A DNA stretch of 6,032 bases from Bacteroidia bacterium (GTDB taxonomy: Bacteria > Bacteroidota > Bacteroidia > NS11-12g > UBA955): contig JADLHV010000030.1 in assembly GCA_020848595.1 (NCBI GenBank), positions 1 to 6,032 on the forward strand. Reading direction: 5' to 3'. Below the pieces are notes generated by a model that did not search any database, was not told the origin of the DNA, and was given only the letters and a program-made list of their open reading frames with translations. The position numbers and the translations under genes are program-made. Shown piece after piece: positions 4,952-6,032 of this stretch (position 1 is its first letter; each line of letters starts with the position of its first letter).

Positions 4952-6032
4952 CTAAGACAACAGAGATTTGTACAGATTATAAACCTGCTGAGTTGTTTGA
5001 ATAGGATTAAAACGTTCTAAATAATTACTATAATTAGAAGGCGATGAAGTACTTAAAATATCTAGCACTTGAGCAAATTGATGAGTATCGTTTGCGTTAA
5101 AATATAAAGAGCCTTCTGGGGCTAATTCTCTAAAAATCGGAATATCGTTCACAGCAATAGGCAAACCAGCTTCGGCAGCCTCCAATAATGGAATTCCGAA
5201 TCCTTCAATTAAACTTGGGTACACAAATGCTTTAGCTGAACGATACAGCAAGGGCAATTGATGTGTTTGTATTGTATCGAGTATAAGCACTTTTTGATCT
5301 AAACCATTTAAATTAATAAAGCGCTTACAAGCCTCTAAAGTTTCGCCTGGTTTACCGGCTAAAACTAGTTTAAAATCACCTTGATAATACTTGTATGCAT
5401 TTAACAATTGTAGGTGATTCTTACGAGTTTGAAAACTACTTAAATACAAGAAAAAACTATCAGGCAAATGATATAAAACTTTAAATTGTTCTACTTCATA
5501 ATCAGAATAGCTTTGCCTGTGTGCTTCGCCGCAAGTTTGGTAGACAACTTGAATTTTATTGACATCAAATTTGTAATAATGGATCAAATCGTTAGCGGTA
5601 GCCTGACTGGTGACAATAATAGAATCGGCTACTTCAACTGCATGAGCTGTCTTTTTGCGATAAATTTGACGATCTATCCACGAATAATGATTGGGATAAA
5701 CATCAAAAATAACATCGTGAATAGTTACAACTTTTTTAATATTTGCGTTGAACTTTCCAAAAGGCAATTCATTACTTAAACCATGAAATAAATCCAATTT
5801 ATATTTGGCCATATCCTTCCTGATATAAAATGGACGCCAAAGGAGATTGCCGAAAAAACGTGCAATATCGCTAGGAGGTACAGCAATGACATGCCTATCT
5901 AAACCATCAATTTCAGGCGATTTATCGAAAAGAAAAAACCGGTCTTCAGGGTGTTGTTTCACCAAATTATTTACTAGGTCGCGACTATAATTTCCGAGTC
6001 CCGTCCTATTGTGAAAATAGCGTTTGGCATCG
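4952..6032 (-). CDS. Family GT4 glycosyltransferase, GT-B fold (5'-partial)
   Basis: Retaining glycosyltransferase of CAZy family GT4, likely adding a sugar from a nucleotide-sugar donor to a surface polysaccharide at the cytoplasmic face of the membrane. The frame stays open to the window edge: upstream of the in-frame TTG at 5965 it encodes DAKRYFHNRTGLGNYSRDLV, the usual glycine-rich N-terminal acceptor loop (G-x-G-x-Y-x-R-x-L), so the true start lies a few codons outside. About 359 residues are visible. In order: N-terminal domain with FHGLSNELP and TIHDVIFDVYP (about residues 82-114), inter-domain VADSIIVTSQATANDL, then the C-terminal domain (PF00534-like) with SSFQTRKNH (Arg203, Lys204, donor phosphate binding) and EGFGIPLLE, the E-x7-E motif (Glu276, Glu284). 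WbaZ/MtfA-like mannosyl- or rhamnosyltransferases have this layout, but donor and acceptor cannot be read from sequence. It is convergent with the transporter; any operon partners lie beyond the window. Confidence 0.9.
   Translation of the reverse strand, partial: DAKRYFHNRTGLGNYSRDLVNNLVKQHPEDRFFLFDKSPEIDGLDRHVIAVPPSDIARFFGNLLWRPFYIRKDMAKYKLDLFHGLSNELPFGKFNANIKKVVTIHDVIFDVYPNHYSWIDRQIYRKKTAHAVEVADSIIVTSQATANDLIHYYKFDVNKIQVVYQTCGEAHRQSYSDYEVEQFKVLYHLPDSFFLYLSSFQTRKNHLQLLNAYKYYQGDFKLVLAGKPGETLEACKRFINLNGLDQKVLILDTIQTHQLPLLYRSAKAFVYPSLIEGFGIPLLEAAEAGLPIAVNDIPIFRELAPEGSLYFNANDTHQFAQVLDILSTSSPSNYSNYLERFNPIQTTQQVYNLYKSLLS

Noticed and set aside
5486..5779. 97-codon plus-strand frame inside the glycosyltransferase gene, and several frames antisense to sucB, the acetyltransferase and the transporter
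   Set aside because: They lie opposite well-conserved domains and show no recognisable motifs of their own; treated as shadows.
5963..5965. TTG (minus strand) as start of the glycosyltransferase
   Set aside because: The 22 residues upstream in frame match the conserved GT4 N-terminal loop, so the gene begins outside the window.

Overview
The window reads as chromosomal DNA of a low-GC member of the Bacteroidota (flavobacteria/cytophaga-like). By eye G+C is about one third. No gene start has a Shine-Dalgarno sequence, two intergenic regions carry the Bacteroidota -7 promoter motif TAnnTTTG, and the protein set fits this phylum: an OdhB/SucB-type E2, a PorT-like outer-membrane barrel and a cation-diffusion facilitator. 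The species cannot be named from the sequence alone.

Layout. At 3-962 (+) is the C-terminal four fifths of the E2 subunit of 2-oxoglutarate dehydrogenase (sucB/odhB); its lipoyl domain lies before the window. Seven bases later comes a left-handed beta-helix sugar N-acetyltransferase of the WbpD/WlbB type (970-1542), whose stop overlaps the start of a GalE-type UDP-hexose 4-epimerase (1539-2540) as ATGA. These three genes look co-transcribed, so a TCA-cycle gene is followed directly by two nucleotide-sugar genes for surface polysaccharide. After a 185-bp gap with a perfect 10-bp inverted repeat and a putative promoter comes a secreted 242-aa outer-membrane beta-barrel protein (2726-3454). A roughly 330-bp gap without a convincing gene leads to a cation-diffusion-facilitator transporter (3785-4660).

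The gap of about 290 bp between this transporter and the convergent last gene holds a locally GC-rich repeat element (about 4702-4847) and an AT-rich hairpin that may act as a bidirectional terminator. The last gene, on the minus strand (4952 to the window edge), is a GT-B fold, family GT4 glycosyltransferase. Its frame stays open to the window edge and only the first few residues are missing.

Functional picture: the acetyltransferase, the epimerase and probably the glycosyltransferase belong to surface-glycan synthesis (O-antigen, capsule or exopolysaccharide). The epimerase has valine where E. coli GalE has the gatekeeper Tyr299, which suggests it can also handle N-acetylated UDP-sugars and would suit its acetyltransferase neighbour. 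The transporter and the barrel protein appear to be independent single-gene units. I see no defence system, mobile element with transposase, CRISPR, tRNA or rRNA. The features most worth a second look are the GC-rich repeat element, the E2-to-nucleotide-sugar gene fusion of transcription, and the unusual residues in the epimerase and the transporter.
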